A program made the translations under genes and the position numbers. Under the pieces are notes generated by a model. It was not told where the DNA came from, searched no databases, and was given only the letters and a program-made list of their open reading frames with translations. A stretch of DNA of 64,000 bases from Cacajao melanocephalus (taxonomy: Eukaryota; Chordata; Mammalia; Primates; Pitheciidae), in contig CAUYLG010026916.1 of assembly GCA_963573385.1 (NCBI GenBank), positions 124,001 through 188,000 on the forward strand, read 5' to 3'. This document shows, one piece after another, positions 60,603 through 64,000 of this stretch (its first letter is position 1; every line of letters starts with the position of its first letter).

Positions 60603-61435
60603 AATATAATACTGACAAAGTTAATCTAATTTTCACAGAAACAGGTAAAATTTTGTTTTCATGCTACACATACAAGAATTGGATCTTCAGGGATAAATGG
60701 ATTCAAAATTTTAAATGGATTTGTTTAATTGGAGCACCTTATTTTTTGATGAATTTTGATATCTATTAAAATCTCATACCACACTGTAACTAATGTTAGT
60801 CTTCTACTAAAAAAAACAAACCAAACCAAAACAAAACAAAAAACCACAGTTGAAAATAGCCTACTCCATTATAAAATAAACTTTTTAAATAGAATTTTAA
60901 CAACAAGTGCAACAAAAGAAATTCAAATGGCATCACTAGAACAGATATTTTGGTCTATCTGGGAAGACGACAAGAATATCTTTTCAACATAAATTTAGGG
61001 GACATATTTCCCTGTGTAGTCATTAGCTTTCAGTTGCCAAATTATAAACATCAATTAATGTTCTGTGGGGAAAAAAAAACTCCAGAGTCAAACATCTAAA
61101 GAGGTAATGTTTTTTTCAAATGCCACTAACACATATGGCATTAGGTCATAGCTTATATTTATCCATAAAAATAAAAAATACACTATGACATAATAACTAT
61201 CAGCCTTCAAATTATACTATATAGAAAGCATAAAGTTTATGATTACATGTACAGGAGTTTCCTTCTCTGTAATAATCTATGAATCAGTTATTCTTTTTGG
61301 TTCTTTTGATGGTTTATTTGGAGAAAATATTTGTTTTAATATTATTACCTATTTATTTTATTTAGAAAAGTTATGATTTTCCATCACCATATACACAAGC
61401 CTAACAAATATAAACATTCATTATATTTCATATTC
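57039..61435. other. Unique DNA, no recognised gene
   Basis: 57240-58140 is noticeably less AT-rich and unclassified. Then come a pyrimidine tract (58762-58841), an unclassified block at 58980-59520, AT-rich DNA with (AT)n(AC)n at 60564-60602, and an A-rich (AAAAC)n-like run at 60806-60843. Frames of 60-81 codons (58187-58369, 58747-58974, 59254-59499, 60756-60992) have no known domain; the second encodes the pyrimidine tract. Confidence 0.45.
60564..60602. repeat. (AT)n(AC)n compound microsatellite
   Basis: About 11 AT units followed by about 8 AC units, a short relative of the layout at 1074-1418. Confidence 0.95.
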
Positions 61436-63520
61436 TTTTTTAAAATTTATTTTTCCATAGGTTATTGGGGGTACAGATGGTGTTTGGTTACATGAATAAG
61501 TTCTTCAGAGGTGATTAATGAAATTTTGGTGCACCCATCACTGGAGCAGTATGCACTGCACCCTCTATGTAGTCTTTTATCCCTCACCACCTTTCCATCC
61601 TTCCCCCCAAGTCCACAAAGTCCATTGTATTATTGTTATTCCTTTGCATCTTCATGACTTAGCTACCACATATCAGTGAGAACATACGATGTTTGGTTTT
61701 CCATTCCTGAGTTACTTCACTTAGAATAATACTCTCCAATATCATCTAGATGACTATTAATGCTGTTAATTGATTCCTTTTTTGTGGCTGAGTTGTAGTA
61801 CATTGGGGGTGTGTGTATGTATATATATATATATCACATTTTTTTATGCACTCATTAATTGATGGGCATTTGGGTTTGTTCCATGATTTTGCAATTGTGA
61901 ATTGTACTGCTATAAACATGCATGTGCAAGTATCTTTTTTGTAAAATGACTTATTTTCTTCTGGGTAGATACCCAGTAGTGGGACTGCTTGATCAAATGG
62001 TAGTACTACCTTTAGTTCTTTAAGGAATCTTCACACTGTTTGCCATAGTGGTTGTACTAATTTACAATCCCACAAGCAGTGTAGAACTGATCAACAAATC
62101 CAGGCCAACATCTACTGTTTTTTGATTTTTTAAATTGTGGCCATTCTTGCAGAAGTAAGGTGGTATCACATTGTGGTTTTGATTTGCATTTTCCTGATCA
62201 TTAGTGGCTTGAGCATTTTGTCATATGTCTGTTAGCCATTTGTATATCTTCTTTTGAGAAGTGTCTATTCATGTCCTTAGCCATGTTCTGATGGGATTGT
62301 TTTTTTCTTGCTGCTTTGTTTGAATTTGTTGTCGATTCTGGATATTACTTCTATGTCAGATGTATAGATTGTGAAGATTTTCTTCCATTCTGTGGGTTAT
62401 CTGTTTACTCTGTTGACTGTTTCTTTTGTCATGCAAAAGCTCAAGCTCTTTAGTTTATTTAAGTCCTACCTATTTATCTTTGTTTTATTGCATTTGCTTT
62501 TGGGTTCTTGGTCACGAAATTCTTGCCTAAGCCAATGTCTAGAAGGCTTTTTCCAGTGCTGTCTTCTAAGATTTGTATAGGTTTAGGTCTTAGATTTAAG
62601 TCCTTAATCAACCTTGAGTTGATTTTTGTATAAGGTGAGAGATGATGACTCAGTTTCATTATTCTATGTGTGACTTGTCAATTATCTTAGCATCATTTTT
62701 TGAAAAAACTGTCCTTTCCCCACTTTATGTTTTTGTTTGCTTTGTTGAAGATCAGTTGGATGTAAGTATTTGGGTTTATTTCTGGGTTCTCTAATCTGTT
62801 CCATTGGTCTATGTGCCTATTTTTATGTCAGTACCGTGCTGTTTTGGTATATATATAGCCTTATAGTATAGTTTGAAATCAGGTAAAATGATGCCTCCAG
62901 ATTTGTTGTTTTTGCTTAGTCTTGCTTTGGCTATGCAGGCTCTTTTTCAGTTCCATATTAATTTTAGAATTACATTTTCTAATTCTGTCAAGAATGATAA
63001 TGGTATTTTGATGATGATTGCATTGAATTTGTAGATTGCTTTTGGCATTATGGTCATTTTTTCAATTTAATTCTACCCATCCATGAGCACAGGAAGTGTT
63101 TCCATTTGTTTGTGTCATCTATGATTTATTTCAGCAGTGTGTTTTAGGTTTCCTTGTAGAGGTCTTCACTTCCTTGGATAGGTATATTCTTAGGTTTTAT
63201 TTTTATTTATTTATTTTTTTGCAGCTATTGTAAAAGCAGGGTTTTTTGCTTCTTTGTTTTTGTTTTTGTTTTTGTTTTTTTTGCAACTATTTTAAAAGAA
63301 AAGTTCTCGATTTGATTCTCCACTTGGTTGCTATTGTTGTATAGAAGAGCTACTAATTTTGTACATTAATCTTGTATCCAGAAGCTTTGCTGAATTCTTA
63401 TATCAGTTCTAGGAGCTTTCTGGAGGAGTCTTTAGGGTTTTGGAGGTAAGCAATCATATCATCAGCAAACAGTAACAGTTTGATTTTCTCTTTACTGATT
63501 GTGATGCCCTCTCTTTCTGA
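61436..63520 (-). mobile_element. L1 (L1PB/L1MA-like), 5'-truncated, ~2.1 kb
   Basis: Antisense L1 from 3' UTR to mid-ORF2: 'gttattgggggtacagatgg', 'ggtgcacccatcactggagc', 'atacccagtagtgggactgc', 'tctgttccattggtctatgt', 'aatgatgcctccagatttgt' and 'atcatcagcaaacagtaac'. The minus-strand frame 62474-62659 keeps an ORF2p segment (LIKDLNLRPKPIQILE). The ORF is broken by many stops. A (TA)n run (61818-61834) and a ~60-bp internal duplication with a (TTTTTG)n run (63213-63299) have arisen inside it. Confidence 0.93.
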
Positions 63521-63539
63521 AAGCAACACCCTCTCTCAG

Positions 63540-63557
63540 AAAAAAAAAAAAAAAAAA
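63540..63557. repeat. Poly(A) run
   Basis: About 18 A residues right after the L1 5' edge. Its plus-strand polarity is opposite to that of the adjacent L1 tail, so it is not that element's tail. It may be the remnant tail of a vanished plus-strand insertion, or plain slippage. Confidence 0.85.
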
Positions 63558-63591
63558 GAATATGCATTAAGTACTTGTTTTTGTTAGGCAT

Positions 63592-63965
63592 TGTCTTGAT
63601 TTGTGTGGGCTGCTATAACAAAGTACCGTAGACTTATTGGCTTATAAACAACAGAAATTTATTTCTCATAGTTCTGGATTCTGGAAGTCCGAGATCAAGG
63701 GATCAGGATGATAGGGTTCTGTTGCAATTTGTCTTCTGGATTGCAGTCCACTGGCTTCTGGTTGTATCCTTACATGGCAGAAAGATTGTGGTGTAGCTCT
63801 CTGGTCTCTTCTTATACAAGTACTACTAATTTCACTCATGAGGACTCCACACTCATAACCAAATTATCTTGAAAAGGCCCACCTCCAAAAAGCATCACAT
63901 GGGGAGTTAAACTGGGATTTAGAATTGCGTAATAGGAGAGCACACACATTTATTCCATAATTATT
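63592..63965 (-). mobile_element. MaLR LTR (MLT1A-type)
   Basis: Antisense MLT1A: 'gtgtgggctgctataacaaa', 'ttataaacaacagaaattta', 'agttctggattctggaagtc', 'gagatcaaggg', 'aaggcccacctccaaaaagc' and the end 'cacacatttattccataat'. Near full length, about 20% diverged, right edge approximate. Confidence 0.85.
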
Positions 63966-64000
63966 CCCTGAACCTGAGCTTCCTACAAAATACTAAAACC

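Noticed and set aside
57039..61435. Hidden coding exon
   Set aside because: No frame longer than about 80 codons and no recognisable domain. Candidate splice dinucleotides are too common to be informative.
63540..63557. Poly(A) tail of the 61436-63520 L1
   Set aside because: That L1 is antisense, so its tail should be poly(T) at the left end near 61430. A poly(A) at its 5' edge cannot be its tail.

Overview
This window is nuclear DNA from a primate, most likely human. The evidence is several dimeric Alu elements, young primate-type L1 3' ends, MaLR, ERV1 and ERVL LTRs, and older MIR and L2 fossils, all in a strongly AT-rich background. I found no protein-coding exon, tRNA, rRNA or snRNA. Every open frame is short (up to 147 codons). 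Those that can be explained lie in microsatellite, in L1 (sense ORF2 debris or antisense shadows), in LTR or in AT-rich unique DNA. The window is best read as a gene desert or the inside of a very long intron. The bacterial categories (operons, CRISPR, IS elements, ribosome binding sites) do not apply.

Layout. 1-1.5 kb holds ancient LINE sequence and a 345-bp compound AT/AC/GT microsatellite. 2.1-5 kb is an LTR-like scrap followed by three nested L1s, all on the minus strand, with the youngest flanked by a recognisable target-site duplication. 7.7-8.6 kb has a truncated L1 and an Alu between two copies of a 58-bp direct repeat. 10-16 kb is mostly unique, with a MIR and a duplicated ~50-bp segment. 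16.5-19.9 kb carries L2, a 1.6-kb L1 and a MIR. 20-28 kb is mostly unique with an Alu-in-Alu nest and a CORE-SINE. 28-33 kb has one Alu, a short L1 3' end and about 4 kb of very AT-rich DNA. 33-36 kb holds an MLT1-type LTR, an ERVL-like LTR with part of its internal region, and an L1M scrap. 38-43.6 kb has an AluJ, an L1M, half a THE1-type LTR and a 1-kb L1P. 46-50 kb has a MIR, a solo MST-type LTR with a perfect 5-bp duplication and an L1PA 3' end. 52.6-55.4 kb is an L1 with an inverted 5' part (twin priming), itself hit by an Alu. 56.4-57.0 kb is a solo ERV1-class LTR. 57-61 kb is unique. 61.4-63.5 kb is a 2.1-kb L1 and 63.6-64.0 kb an MLT1A-type LTR.

No new biological system is visible. 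The points most worth a second look are the 279-bp uninterrupted alternating purine-pyrimidine tract, the twin-primed L1, the two dispersed short duplications, three perfect hairpins and two unclassified, comparatively GC-rich blocks (39.6-39.8 kb and 57.2-58.1 kb). Repeat family names come from recognising consensus-like motifs by eye. Subfamily labels and edges are approximate and should be checked with RepeatMasker.
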